From positions 136,385 to 172,608 of the forward strand of contig NZ_LMUT01000012.1 in NCBI RefSeq assembly GCF_009765785.1: a DNA stretch of 36,224 nucleotides. Direction: 5' to 3'. Made by a program: the position numbers and the translations under genes. Below the pieces are notes generated by a model that made no database searches, was not told the origin of the DNA, and worked only from the letters and a program-made list of their open reading frames with translations. Below are positions 15,581 to 23,910 of this stretch, in pieces (the first letter of the stretch is position 1; each line of letters starts with the position of its first letter). The stretch is from Granulicella sp. L46 (GTDB lineage Bacteria > Acidobacteriota > Terriglobia > Terriglobales > Acidobacteriaceae).

Positions 15581-18460
15581 CTAAAGCGGTTCCTTGCCAG
15601 ACTGGTCGATGATCAGTACCACATCGGAGCTCGTTTTCAAACGTGTCACCGCCAGCTGCTTGGCGGAAGGGGCCCAGTCAAAGCCACCGATCGTCTCAGC
15701 TGTCAGGTTAAAGAGCGCACGAGGGCTAGAGCCATCCAGTGGCTGATCCAACAAAGTGTTGCCACCATCCCGGTGGACGTCGCTTACAATACTCCGTCCG
15801 TCTGGCGAGAACCTGGTGCCACCCTCCACGCTCTGATCCAGAAAGAAGGGTGCTTTCACTTGCTTGGATCGAAGATCGGTGATGAGGACGCATATCTTTT
15901 GTTCCCGAAGAGCAAAAAGAGCAGCCTCGGTTCCATCCGGCGACACCATAATTTCGGAATAATTGACCGGTGAAACCAGTTCCTTCGGCGTCCCTCCCGA
16001 GATAGGAATGCTCCACAAGGCAACGCTGGCGTCGCTACCAATATTGAAATACGCCTTCTGGCTGTCGACCGAACAACTGGGAGATCGCGCATATCCGCTG
16101 CTCGACAGCTGAGCGATCTCTCCTCCGTCCGCATTCATCCGGAAGAGACGCTGGTCACCGTCGCCCCCGCCATTCGTAAATCCTGTGAACAGGATGTGGC
16201 CGTCGGGGCAAGAGGCGATGAAGTTTCCGGGCATGATCTTGCCAGTATCGAAGCTCTGTAGGCTCCCCGTCGCTCGATCGATGGTTCCGATACTTGAAGC
16301 CCCAACGATGTAAAGCAGCTTGTCCTCCGTTGCCCACGTGATCGTGTCTGGCGTAATCCTCAACGGCAACGTCGAGATCGGTTCACCCCCGTCGGCTCCA
16401 TAGAAAGCAATGCTTGTTTCGACATTCGTCAGCACCGTGGCGAGGGTGCGCCCATTGCCCGAGAGCGCCAACTCACTGTACGAATTTACATCGTTGGTCA
16501 CCGTATGGAATTGTCCCGATCTTACGTCGATGACGCCGATCTGCGCGCGTTCGCTGTGTTTGTTATAAAACACGAGCAGATGAAGATTGTCGGGCATCCA
16601 TGCAAGCGTCGTGGATGCTACACCAGGGCTCGCCCAGGAAATCCCCGCCGGCAGCTTCACGGTTGCAGCCTTCCTGGACGAGATCTCGATCACTTTCAAC
16701 CCCATCGTCGTCGTCCCTGCCTCCGTCTCAAGCCACGCGATCCTTTTTCCATCCGGAGACCACACCGGCGCTAGCGCTTCCTCCGCCGTCGAATAAAGCA
16801 CCTGATCGTTGCTGCCATCGTTGTCGGCGATATGGATCTCCGAGAATCTGTCTTTCCTCTCGGGCGACCACCGGAGGAACGTCATCCTGTTGCCCTTCGG
16901 CTCGAAACTTACCGGGCTGTCGACGTTGAAAATCAGCTGCCTCGGCGCCCCGCCAAATACCGGCATCACGTACAGCTCACTCGCCGCTTCGTGCTCCTTA
17001 CTCAGACGGGTGAAGTACAGATGATTGCCATCCGGCGAGAAGGTAAGTCCGAGGTAATCCTTTGCATATGCGTGCAGCACCTGTGTCTCCGTGTTGGTCG
17101 CCATATTTCTTATCCACACGGTGTGCTGTCCTTTGTCGTTTTTCACTTCTGCCAGAAAGCGTGCGTCGGCCGAGAGCGCAATCCTTTCTATGCTCCCGAT
17201 CTGTGTGATCTGGTCAACCGAGACTGCGGCGAAGGGCCGGGCGCGCGGCCAGAAACGCCACCCCAGCGATGCGGCAATCGCGAGAACCACCAACACCGCT
17301 AACGCAACAACGAGTCTTCGCCTTCGCCGCGCAGAACCCCGGACGATGCCGCTTGAGCCCCCCTCAGTTTGCGCTTCCAAACCGATCCGGCGACTTGGCT
17401 CAAGATCTCGCAGCACCCTTTGCAGATCCGTCGCGAGATCGCTGGCACGCTGGTATCGAAGCTCCGGACCCTTCTCGAGCGCACGCATTACAATCTGTTC
17501 GGCCAAAACAGGAGTTTCCGAGCGGACTTCCCGTAGGGGCCGTACTGCCTCGTCGGTGATTGCTCGCAGAATCCCTAGCGTCGTCGGCCGCCGAAACGGG
17601 CTGGTTCCCGTTAGCGACTCGTAATACGTAACGCCCAGGCTCCAAAGATCGCTGCGCGCATCCGCCGCCTCACCATTAGCCTGCTCCGGCGACATGTACA
17701 GCGGAGTCCCCATCACCCCAATGGTCTCTGCCGTTGCCTGTGTCAGATCCGCTGGTCCCAACAGTAGCCGGGCAAGGCCGAAATCGAGAACCTTTGCTCG
17801 TCCTTTGGACGTGATCATGACATTCGCCGGTTTTAGATCGCGGTGGATTACACCGTGCTCATGCGCCTCAACGAGGGCCTCGGCGACCTCGAGCGCGATG
17901 GTCGTCGCTTCTTTTACCGGCAATGGCCCGCGCCGCAACTTCGCTGCCAACGACTCGCCCTCTACCAGTTCCATCACAATGCAGTCTGCGTCGTCTTCCT
18001 CGATCACGTCATACACGGCTGCAATGTGCGCATGGTTTAGTTTCGCCAGGGCCTGCGCCTCCCGCCGGAACCGTGCTCGTGCTTCATCGCTTGTCAAGAG
18101 GCCGCGTTGCAACATCTTAATCGCTATTTCGCGGTCCAGCTTTTGATCGTGCGCCTGGTATACCACTCCCATGCCGCCTGCGCCCAGTCTGCCAGAGATC
18201 ACGTAGCGTCCCAGCAAGCGCATACCATTATTCAATACAGCGGACTCTGACGCCGTCGCCCCTCTGGCGCCCGCGGGCACGTACGCAGCCTCACTAAGAA
18301 AACCGCTTAGCCGGTCGCTCGAATGCAGCAGCCCCTCCACAGTCCGACGCAGGTCGGGCTTGCCAGCGCAGGCGCCGTCTAGGAAAGCCGATCGCCGGTC
18401 GCGCTGCAGTCCGACCGCTTCCTCGAACAATCGCTCCGCAGCTTCATCCTGCTTGTCCAT
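15581..18460 (-). CDS. PknB-type Ser/Thr protein kinase with TolB-like beta-propeller
   Basis: This 959-residue, single-pass membrane kinase is a fusion common in Acidobacteriota. Residues about 85-350 are the kinase: GRLGAGGMGVVYQAHD, the AIK lysine (Lys115), HRDLKPAN (Asp208), DFG (Asp226) and GTPLYMSPEQ. All catalytic residues are present. Residues 1-80 form an N-terminal helical region with the RLFEEAVGLQRDRRSAFLDGAC pattern frequent in this subfamily. A basic stretch (ARRRRR) precedes a membrane segment at about 383-400, placing the kinase in the cytoplasm. The remainder (about 420-950) is outside and contains PD40/TolB-like blades such as LTFSPDGNHLYFTR and PVWSPDGKRIAWLE. The ligand is unknown. 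ATG 18460 gives the full domain. Confidence 0.92.
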   Translation of the reverse strand: MDKQDEAAERLFEEAVGLQRDRRSAFLDGACAGKPDLRRTVEGLLHSSDRLSGFLSEAAYVPAGARGATASESAVLNNGMRLLGRYVISGRLGAGGMGVVYQAHDQKLDREIAIKMLQRGLLTSDEARARFRREAQALAKLNHAHIAAVYDVIEEDDADCIVMELVEGESLAAKLRRGPLPVKEATTIALEVAEALVEAHEHGVIHRDLKPANVMITSKGRAKVLDFGLARLLLGPADLTQATAETIGVMGTPLYMSPEQANGEAADARSDLWSLGVTYYESLTGTSPFRRPTTLGILRAITDEAVRPLREVRSETPVLAEQIVMRALEKGPELRYQRASDLATDLQRVLRDLEPSRRIGLEAQTEGGSSGIVRGSARRRRRLVVALAVLVVLAIAASLGWRFWPRARPFAAVSVDQITQIGSIERIALSADARFLAEVKNDKGQHTVWIRNMATNTETQVLHAYAKDYLGLTFSPDGNHLYFTRLSKEHEAASELYVMPVFGGAPRQLIFNVDSPVSFEPKGNRMTFLRWSPERKDRFSEIHIADNDGSNDQVLYSTAEEALAPVWSPDGKRIAWLETEAGTTTMGLKVIEISSRKAATVKLPAGISWASPGVASTTLAWMPDNLHLLVFYNKHSERAQIGVIDVRSGQFHTVTNDVNSYSELALSGNGRTLATVLTNVETSIAFYGADGGEPISTLPLRITPDTITWATEDKLLYIVGASSIGTIDRATGSLQSFDTGKIMPGNFIASCPDGHILFTGFTNGGGDGDQRLFRMNADGGEIAQLSSSGYARSPSCSVDSQKAYFNIGSDASVALWSIPISGGTPKELVSPVNYSEIMVSPDGTEAALFALREQKICVLITDLRSKQVKAPFFLDQSVEGGTRFSPDGRSIVSDVHRDGGNTLLDQPLDGSSPRALFNLTAETIGGFDWAPSAKQLAVTRLKTSSDVVLIIDQSGKEPL

Positions 18461-18715
18461 GTGCCCGTCCCAAGGTGGCTACTAGATGATGGAATCCGAG
18501 AAACTGGCTTCCACGGTAACAAGTAACACGCAATCTCCGCCATGGGGCGTCGCAAACCAATCCACTTTCCGGGAGAAATCGTGAGATTCACGCTCCAGGA
18601 TTCCATCGCGGTCATGTACTCCGTACGTCAGCTCATTCGGTCGATACATTTTCCATGGCTGGATGCGGCACAATCGCCGCTCATGGAGTGAGGCACACGT
18701 TTCAGATGAGATCTT

Positions 18716-18741
18716 GAAAGTCGGGTTTTGAGCAACTTCAG
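18716..18741 (+). repeat. Dispersed repeat, copy 3
   Basis: GAAAGTCGGGTTTTGAGCAA continues with CTTCAG. It differs from the consensus by CG to GA in the middle and keeps both arms (AAAGT and ACTTC). It starts 11 bases beyond the stop of the decayed minus-strand frame. Confidence 0.7.
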
Positions 18742-18751
18742 TATTTCGATT

Positions 18752-18902
18752 TCACTGACCGAGCGGCCAGAAATTGAAAACGTAACTCCAAATCAGATAC
18801 ACAGCGAAGCTTCCCGCAAACGCAATTCAAATTTTGGCGTTCTTGCTCATGTCAAAGATCTTGTCAGCTTCCGGAGTGGGGTTCAAGGCGAAACTACTCA
18901 AC
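18752..18902 (-). pseudogene. Remnant of a small C-terminally anchored membrane protein
   Basis: Read on the minus strand, one frame gives FALNPTPEADKIFDMSKNAK then I, an in-frame TGA, and then IAFAGSFAVYLIWSYVFNFW ending PLGQ and a stop. Both sides of the TGA look like protein, with a polar segment followed by a hydrophobic helix. A single stop codon within an otherwise coherent frame is the ground for calling a pseudogene. It could still be chance: the fragment is short and no family is recognised. Confidence 0.3.
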
Positions 18903-18930
18903 TACCGAAGGAGGCGAGAGTTGTGCCTGA

Positions 18931-18954
18931 GAAGTCGGGTTATCTGCAACTTCG
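18931..18954 (+). repeat. Dispersed repeat, copy 4
   Basis: GAAGTCGGGTTATCTGCAAC followed by TTCG retains the outer arms as a perfect 5-bp inverted pair (GAAGT and ACTTC) around a diverged middle. It lies about 220 bases upstream of the beta-helix protein gene. Confidence 0.6.
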
Positions 18955-19197
18955 TGGGTCACGAACGCCCTCGGACGGGTCGAAGTTTCCCATACACCGT
19001 TTTCCGGGAGGTTGCTGCCGAGTTGTCGGTTCTGTTGACCAAATTATGTGGCCCCCGCGTGGGCCATAAGCAACAATAATTCTCGCATGGCGAAAAGTGG
19101 TTCCGAGGTTTGAGCGTGAAGCGTTGGCCATGTTGAACCTGTTAGACAAGCCGTGATATGGTGCGCCATGTGTTTTCGCAGGTATCCGCGGGGCCCG

Positions 19198-21720
19198 ATG
19201 CGCTCTGCCTCGGCCATAACGGCGTTGCTCTTCTTTATATCCTGTTCCGCGGTACTCGGTCAGGCTACGATTCGAGTTCCGCAGGATCAACCGACGATTC
19301 AGGCAGGAATTGATGCGGCGAACAATGGCGACACCGTCCTGGTGTCGGTAGGATCGTATGCAGTCAATTTGGACTTCAAAGGTAAGGCCATCACCGTGAC
19401 CACGGGTGCCACGAGTTACACGGATGCGGCGGTTGCTGCGACCACCCTCACTGCTGCGAATGTCATGTTGGCCATCGTCCAGTTTCAATCGGGGGAAGGG
19501 CAGGGGAGTGTTCTGAACGGCTTCACTCTAACTGCGGGAACAACCATTCCAAATCCCAACACCCCTATCGGCATGCCGGACTTCGGGTACGAGGCTTCGG
19601 TGTATGGAGCGCCAAATACAAGCGATGTATTCACGGCAAGCCCGACGATCACCAATAACCGATTCATCCAGGGCTTGAATGGATTGTCACTGGCGGGCGG
19701 TGAGATTGCGGGCAACTACTTCACTGGCTTTGTGAGCATGATGATTTTTGATGGAGGCCACGTTCACGACAACATATTCGAAAACAATCCGAACAGCGGA
19801 AGGGGAATAATCCAGTTTGACGGACTCTTTGAACGGAATCTGATTCGTAACAATTCCATTGTTCCTGGGGACGATTACGTTGGGACGGTGAATGCACTGA
19901 TAGCGATCTCGGGAGGGGTGTTTCTTCAGAACCTCGTTTACGGGAACTATAACCAATTCCTTTTGTATCTTGGCGGAACCGGGCCTGGGCCGCCATCTAC
20001 CCTCATCGCCGAGAACACCTTTGCGAACAATACCGTATCCAGTAATGCCGCGCCAGGGGATCAGGACGGCTGTACGCCGCCATCCTGCCTACCAGAATCC
20101 GGAGCGGCGCAGATAGTCTTCACGACGACGCGAGCCACTCCGTACACCGGCAATCAATCGCTTCTGGCGAACAATATCTTCGCGACAAGTTCGCCCGGGG
20201 CCGCCATCTACTGCCCGCAGGACCAACCTGATACCAACCCGCCCGCTACGGATACGCTGCAGTTCGACCATAATCTTTTCAGCGCGTCCTCGGGACCAAT
20301 CTTCGATCCCACCTGTCGCCAACAGATCATGCCCAGCGGCAATGTAATGGGCGATCCGCAGTTCGTGAATGCTGCGGGCAGTAACTTTCACCTCGCGAAG
20401 GGATCTCCGGCGATCGACAGTGGAAACAACAGCTTAATTGCTGAGCTTTCGCTGTTCGCCGTTCCGCTCACCGTCGATTACGACGGCAACCCCCGCCCCC
20501 TTGACGCCACCGGCCTCGGCTACCCCGTCCTCGATCGCGGAGTCTACGAGTTCGCAGGTACGGCGGACGCGGAGCCGACCGGCTTACTGCTGACTCCGTC
20601 TCGCTACACCCCTTTAGCATCGCAACCGGTCACGTTCACCGCAACGCTTTCTTCGGCTCTTGGCGCACCGCAGGGCACGATTACATTCATTGAGGATGGC
20701 GTGAACGTCGGCTCGGCCTTGGCGCAGGCGGACGGTACAGCGGTGCTTAACTTACCTGTTCCCACGGCCGCTGGCGTTCACGAGTTTCAGGCGGATTATG
20801 GCGGGCAGAGGCCGTTCCCTCCGGCCAGGTCCTTGAAGCTTGTCCTGAACTTTCTGCTTAGTCAGACGCACCTCAATATCACCGCTACGCCTGCGTCTGG
20901 ACCCCCGGGTCAAGCAATTTTGCTTAGTGTATACGCAATTGCCGACGACGAATCAATTCCTTCTCCCATCACTCTGACCGACAACGGCGCGCCGCTGGCG
21001 ACACTGACGCCCAATGTAAGCGGACAGGCGACCTTGAATGTCACGAACTTCACCGCCGGCAACCACACCATCGTTGCCTCCTACGCCGGAAGTCCATCCC
21101 AAGGAGCATCTGGCGCATCCGTGCTCGTAAGCCTTAACGACTTCACCATCGCGCTCCAGCCTCCAACGATCACCATGAGTTCCGGGCAGCAAGGACAGGG
21201 CAACGTCGTGCTGACCAGTATCGGTAGCTTCGCTGATGCGCTCAACCTGAACGCCGGCGCGACTCCGCAGTACGTTACACTGTCTTTCAATCCGACGACC
21301 TTACCGCTGCCATCGGGAGGAACCTACTACTCCTCCTTGACGATCAACACTGGCGATTTGCCATCAGCGCACTCAATCGGCGATTCGCGGATCCCGTTCA
21401 TCTTCGCTGCTGTCATCGTTTTCCCACTTGAGCTCAAACGTCGCCGAAGCCTGCGCTATGGGCTACCTGTGTTCCTGGCAGCTGTCTTGGTCGCCTCGTC
21501 CACAGGATGCACGACTGTAGCCATTCCCATCAATCGAGTGGCCCCCGGAACCTACGTGATTCCAATTACGGCAATAGATCCGGCTACCGGCCTCTCTCAT
21601 TCTGCCAATCTCACCCTGGTCGTGACGCCCTACTCCAGCAGGGCATCGATGAAACTCGGTTCCATTGATATGCCAGCTTCAATGGCTCAACCGCTCGGGT
21701 TTTCGGCAACTTCGATTTGA
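19198..21720 (+). CDS. Secreted right-handed beta-helix protein with Ig-like repeats
   Basis: This 840-residue exported protein starts MRSASAITALLFFISCSAVL with cleavage near LG-QA. Residues about 24-440 carry beta-helix features: IRVPQDQPTIQAGIDAANNG, repeated NNxF/NxIF turns, and SPAIDSGNN followed by YPVLDRGVYEFAGT. Residues about 460-660 are Ig-like repeats (PVTFTATLSS...GTITFIEDG, HTIVASYAG). Then comes a hydrophobic stretch, ELKRRR, a second hydrophobic stretch ending in STGC, and a closing strand (GTYVIPITAIDPATG) seen in acidobacterial proteins. In-frame GTG 19153 and ATG 19168 are alternatives; 19198 gives the cleanest signal peptide. The last residues (PLGFSATSI) and the stop come from a copy of the dispersed repeat. 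Confidence 0.82.
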   Translation: MRSASAITALLFFISCSAVLGQATIRVPQDQPTIQAGIDAANNGDTVLVSVGSYAVNLDFKGKAITVTTGATSYTDAAVAATTLTAANVMLAIVQFQSGEGQGSVLNGFTLTAGTTIPNPNTPIGMPDFGYEASVYGAPNTSDVFTASPTITNNRFIQGLNGLSLAGGEIAGNYFTGFVSMMIFDGGHVHDNIFENNPNSGRGIIQFDGLFERNLIRNNSIVPGDDYVGTVNALIAISGGVFLQNLVYGNYNQFLLYLGGTGPGPPSTLIAENTFANNTVSSNAAPGDQDGCTPPSCLPESGAAQIVFTTTRATPYTGNQSLLANNIFATSSPGAAIYCPQDQPDTNPPATDTLQFDHNLFSASSGPIFDPTCRQQIMPSGNVMGDPQFVNAAGSNFHLAKGSPAIDSGNNSLIAELSLFAVPLTVDYDGNPRPLDATGLGYPVLDRGVYEFAGTADAEPTGLLLTPSRYTPLASQPVTFTATLSSALGAPQGTITFIEDGVNVGSALAQADGTAVLNLPVPTAAGVHEFQADYGGQRPFPPARSLKLVLNFLLSQTHLNITATPASGPPGQAILLSVYAIADDESIPSPITLTDNGAPLATLTPNVSGQATLNVTNFTAGNHTIVASYAGSPSQGASGASVLVSLNDFTIALQPPTITMSSGQQGQGNVVLTSIGSFADALNLNAGATPQYVTLSFNPTTLPLPSGGTYYSSLTINTGDLPSAHSIGDSRIPFIFAAVIVFPLELKRRRSLRYGLPVFLAAVLVASSTGCTTVAIPINRVAPGTYVIPITAIDPATGLSHSANLTLVVTPYSSRASMKLGSIDMPASMAQPLGFSATSI
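21694..21715 (+). repeat. Dispersed repeat, copy 5, inside the 3' end of the beta-helix gene
   Basis: CTCGGGTTTTCGGCAACTTC matches the consensus except for one base at the left. It encodes the last residues of the beta-helix protein, and the stop codon follows 3 bases beyond it. Confidence 0.75.
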
Positions 21721-21783
21721 AGTCACCGAACGATTGTCTACCGATCACGTCCGAGATTCCCTCACAGACGACCTCGTCAACAG

Positions 21784-22242
21784 TTAGAGCCGAAAATTCT
21801 GATCATTGGTTCCGAGGTTCGCAAGGTATTTGCGAAGCGAAACGGGCAGACTCTCGAACCAGGCTTGTTCTTCGCCGGGCGCGGGAAGGACGTGACCATA
21901 CTCAATCATGTCTGTCGGCTCCAGGTTACGGAGGTAGACCCAGATGAACTCCTCGTTGACGCTCGCGATGTGGCTTACATCTCTCATGATCCCGAGCATC
22001 AGGTCTTGTCGTTGTGAGTGGTGTCTTCCGCCGCGAATGTCGCCACGAATCCAAAGGTGCTTATTAGCCACCTCACCGCCCAAAAAGCGATCCTGTAAAT
22101 TCTTCTCTTCGAAGATCACTTGGACAAAGAATGGCGGCGCACCGGTCGCCTCACTGTGATTCCGACAAATGGACTTTGCGATGGCTGATTTCTGCTCAGC
22201 CGTGAGGACTCCCGAGGGCGCAGTACAGACATAGGTTGGCAT
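21784..22242 (-). CDS. cis-3-chloroacrylic acid dehalogenase-like tautomerase
   Basis: This 152-residue protein matches the cis-CaaD branch of the tautomerase superfamily. After Met removal it has Pro1 and, by comparison with the remembered cis-CaaD sequence, His28 (CRNHSEATG), two Arg in RGDIRGGR, Tyr in FIWVYL and Glu in MIEYGHVLPAPGEE. FLGGEVANKHLWI aligns with the family FLGG block. All six residues tied to hydrolytic dehalogenation in cis-CaaD are therefore present. Known homologues with the same six residues can be much less active, so the true substrate may be another unsaturated acid. GGGAGA is upstream of ATG 22242. The gene stands alone near the element boundary. Confidence 0.8.
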   Translation of the reverse strand: MPTYVCTAPSGVLTAEQKSAIAKSICRNHSEATGAPPFFVQVIFEEKNLQDRFLGGEVANKHLWIRGDIRGGRHHSQRQDLMLGIMRDVSHIASVNEEFIWVYLRNLEPTDMIEYGHVLPAPGEEQAWFESLPVSLRKYLANLGTNDQNFRL

Positions 22243-22595
22243 TGTGTCTCCCTATCGAGATTGGACGCGATTAAGCGCACCGGCAGCAAACCGTTGCAGG
22301 TTCACAGGGGTTACCTTTTCGAAAACAGTTCGGCGCAATTTGCGAGCGAATGGAGTGACGCCAAATAAACGAGCTTACTGTTACCGTCGTCGGAGTACCT
22401 CTCGCAAAATCGGATTTCGGCAACTTTGAGACTTCGAGCGTGCGCAATCAGATGACGTTCCTGAAACGCCTGTAGCCTGGCGATGCGCGGCAGGCCGTCC
22501 TGATCGACACCACTGCATGGGCTGCCAGCAGTAGTGAGATAGCGAAACCGTAACACCTTTACAGCCGTTACAAAAACCGTGACAGTTGCAAAACG
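22243..22595. other. Intergenic region at the host side of the element junction
   Basis: About 350 bases lie between the tautomerase start (-) and the tRNA-Leu terminator. They hold dispersed repeat copy 6 (22403-22428). Open frames crossing it run into the tRNA fragment and look spurious. Confidence 0.45.
22403..22428 (+). repeat. Dispersed repeat, copy 6
   Basis: CGCAAAATCGGATTTCGGCA followed by ACTTTG is a diverged copy (GTCGGGTTTT becomes ATCGGATTT). It is the last copy seen; none is found in the element to the right of the tRNA fragment. Confidence 0.6.
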
Positions 22596-22623
22596 AAAGG
22601 CCAACCGTTTCGGGTTGACCTTT
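22596..22623 (-). terminator. Rho-independent terminator behind the tRNA-Leu 3' end
   Basis: On the minus strand AAAGGTCAACC, loop CGAAAC, GGTTGGCCTTT forms an 11-bp stem with one G-T wobble and is followed by CGTTTT. It lies 23 bases past the CCA of the tRNA-Leu fragment, as expected for a tRNA terminator retained on the host side. A T-run on the plus strand (TTTTTAT) could make it bidirectional. Confidence 0.75.
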
Positions 22624-22646
22624 TTATAAATCATTGATTCTAAGTT

Positions 22647-22703
22647 TGGTGCGGAGGAGGGGACTTGAACCCCTATGCCTTGCGGCGCTAGCACCTCAAG
22701 CTA
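22647..22703 (-). other. 3' fragment of tRNA-Leu(GAG): left attachment site of the integrated element
   Basis: Read on the minus strand, this is the anticodon loop TTGAGGT with stem GCTAG, a leucine-type long variable arm (GCC, GCAA, GGC), a T arm AGGGG TTCAAGT CCCCT, acceptor CCTCCGC and an encoded ACCA. The matching 5' acceptor GCGGAGG, D arm and full 5' anticodon stem are absent, so it is not a functional tRNA. A tRNA 3' end duplicated next to an integrase is the usual attL/attR arrangement. The complete tRNA-Leu should be restored at the element's far end, outside the window. Confidence 0.85.
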
Positions 22704-22808
22704 TAAACCAGTGTATCACGGGGTATCGCGCAGTGTTATGTCAGTGATTCCATTGGATGATGTCTATCGCTCGGTATCGTGGCATTTCGTACAACTGGCA
22801 CAAAACTG
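22704..22808. other. Integrase-proximal att arm region
   Basis: About 100 bases lie between the tRNA fragment and the integrase stop. The loosely repeated words GGGGTATCGCGC and CTCGGTATCGTG, and GGCACAAAACTGTCACA, could be recombinase arm-binding sites. This reading rests on position only. Confidence 0.3.
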
Positions 22809-23873
22809 TCACACTACAGCCGCACTCTTTCGTAGTTTCATACCGCGCTCCATAAACTCCTTTGCGACCGCAAGATCATCGTCATCGACGATATTATATC
22901 GACGCTCCATTGAGTCTGTCTTGTGGCCGCTGATCTTCATCCGTATCACTTGCGGTACGCCATCGCGCCGCATATTGCGAACGGCGGTCCTGCGAAGGTC
23001 ATGGAAGTTTAGATCAGGGACACCAGCCTCCTTACAAGCCTTCTCCCAGCCACCCCGGAAGTCCTTGATCCGCTCCCCGGCACGGTTGAATACCCAGGGC
23101 GCATCGGGCCAAGATTCGTCGCGTACCTTCTTGGAGGCAAGAAGTAAATCCCGCATGTCGCCATCGAGGATCGGAACTGTACGCGCCTCACGGCCCTTCG
23201 TCTCATCGCGTTCCAGGGCAATCACCCCACCATCAAAATCTACCTGTGACCACTGAACCGGCAAGAGTTCTCCTTTGCGGATACCCGTGACATAGGCGCT
23301 GACAAATAGAGGCTTCAACTCATGCTCCAGTGAGTCTCGCAGCTTTGTGTAAATCTCATCGGAGAGAAACCCTTTACGAATCGTTGTCTCCTTCACCATT
23401 GGGAAGTAGGGAACAATACGAACCTTCGGAGGGCTACGCTTTCGCCCGTTGTGGAAAGCCGTGCGCAGGATGGATAATTCACGATTTGCAGTGGAATGAC
23501 TCCGCCCTTCTGCAATGCGCTTCTCACGGTAATCGTCCAACAGATCGGTAGAGAGCCGAGCCGCCTTTATCTTGCCGAAGAACGGTCGGAGGTTCTTTTC
23601 GACAACAAGTTTCCAGATGTACCGTGTTGACTCTTCTATGTCGCTCTTGAGGGTGTCATCCAGCAGTTCAGCGATCAGAACACTCTCTGCTGGCCCACCA
23701 GTGATCTCCCTGCGGTGCTTCTTGCCAAGGAGCTTGTCGCGCAGCTTGATTGCTTCCGACTTCTTCGTTGATTTGCTCGACTGACGTATTTTCTTGTTAT
23801 CGACGCAGACCTGAACCCACCAGATAGCACCGCGTTGGAAGATTGTGCCACTGCCGTATGAATTCGTAGCCAT
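22809..23873 (-). CDS. int: Tyrosine recombinase (site-specific integrase)
   Basis: This 354-residue phage-type integrase is expected to insert and excise the element at tRNA-Leu. The N-terminus GSGTIFQRGAIWWVQVCVDNKKIRQSS is an AP2-like arm-binding region. A core-binding SAM-like domain (about 65-170) follows. The catalytic domain has the first Arg in VTGIRKGELL, a Lys in the ETKGREARTVP hairpin, HDLRRTAVRNM (His, Arg), SGHKTDSMERRYNI (His) and the nucleophile Tyr in RRYNI, so the Arg-Lys-His-Arg-His-Tyr set is complete. Its 3' end faces the att site 105 nt away. Just upstream, in the same direction, is the excisionase-like gene, so both may share a promoter. Confidence 0.93.
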   Translation of the reverse strand: MATNSYGSGTIFQRGAIWWVQVCVDNKKIRQSSKSTKKSEAIKLRDKLLGKKHRREITGGPAESVLIAELLDDTLKSDIEESTRYIWKLVVEKNLRPFFGKIKAARLSTDLLDDYREKRIAEGRSHSTANRELSILRTAFHNGRKRSPPKVRIVPYFPMVKETTIRKGFLSDEIYTKLRDSLEHELKPLFVSAYVTGIRKGELLPVQWSQVDFDGGVIALERDETKGREARTVPILDGDMRDLLLASKKVRDESWPDAPWVFNRAGERIKDFRGGWEKACKEAGVPDLNFHDLRRTAVRNMRRDGVPQVIRMKISGHKTDSMERRYNIVDDDDLAVAKEFMERGMKLRKSAAVV

Positions 23874-23910
23874 ACCAGAACTGTACCAGATATGCTAGTG
23901 CGTCGCCGGT

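Larger units (their letters stand above)
18461..19152. other. Intergenic region with two dispersed repeats and a decayed frame
   Basis: This divergent gap lies between the PknB-type kinase (-) and the secreted beta-helix protein (+). It contains dispersed repeat copies 3 and 4 and, between them on the minus strand, a short decayed membrane-protein-like frame (18752-18902). The first 200 bases next to the kinase show nothing I can assign. Confidence 0.45.

Noticed and set aside
18728-19069. 113-codon plus-strand frame across repeat copies 3 and 4
   Set aside because: It begins at a non-ATG codon inside the repeat, has low-complexity composition and overlaps a more coherent minus-strand remnant.
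13871-22428. CRISPR array based on the recurring 20-base motif
   Set aside because: Copies are hundreds to thousands of bases apart with genes between them, there is no regular spacer length and no cas gene.
22311-22694. 127-codon minus-strand frame covering the tRNA fragment
   Set aside because: Its start (GIGVQVPSSAPN) is a translation of the tRNA-Leu 3' end, a well-known false gene pattern.
22647-22703. Complete tRNA-Leu gene
   Set aside because: The 5' acceptor GCGGAGG, D arm and 5' anticodon stem are missing to the right, so only the 3' part is present.
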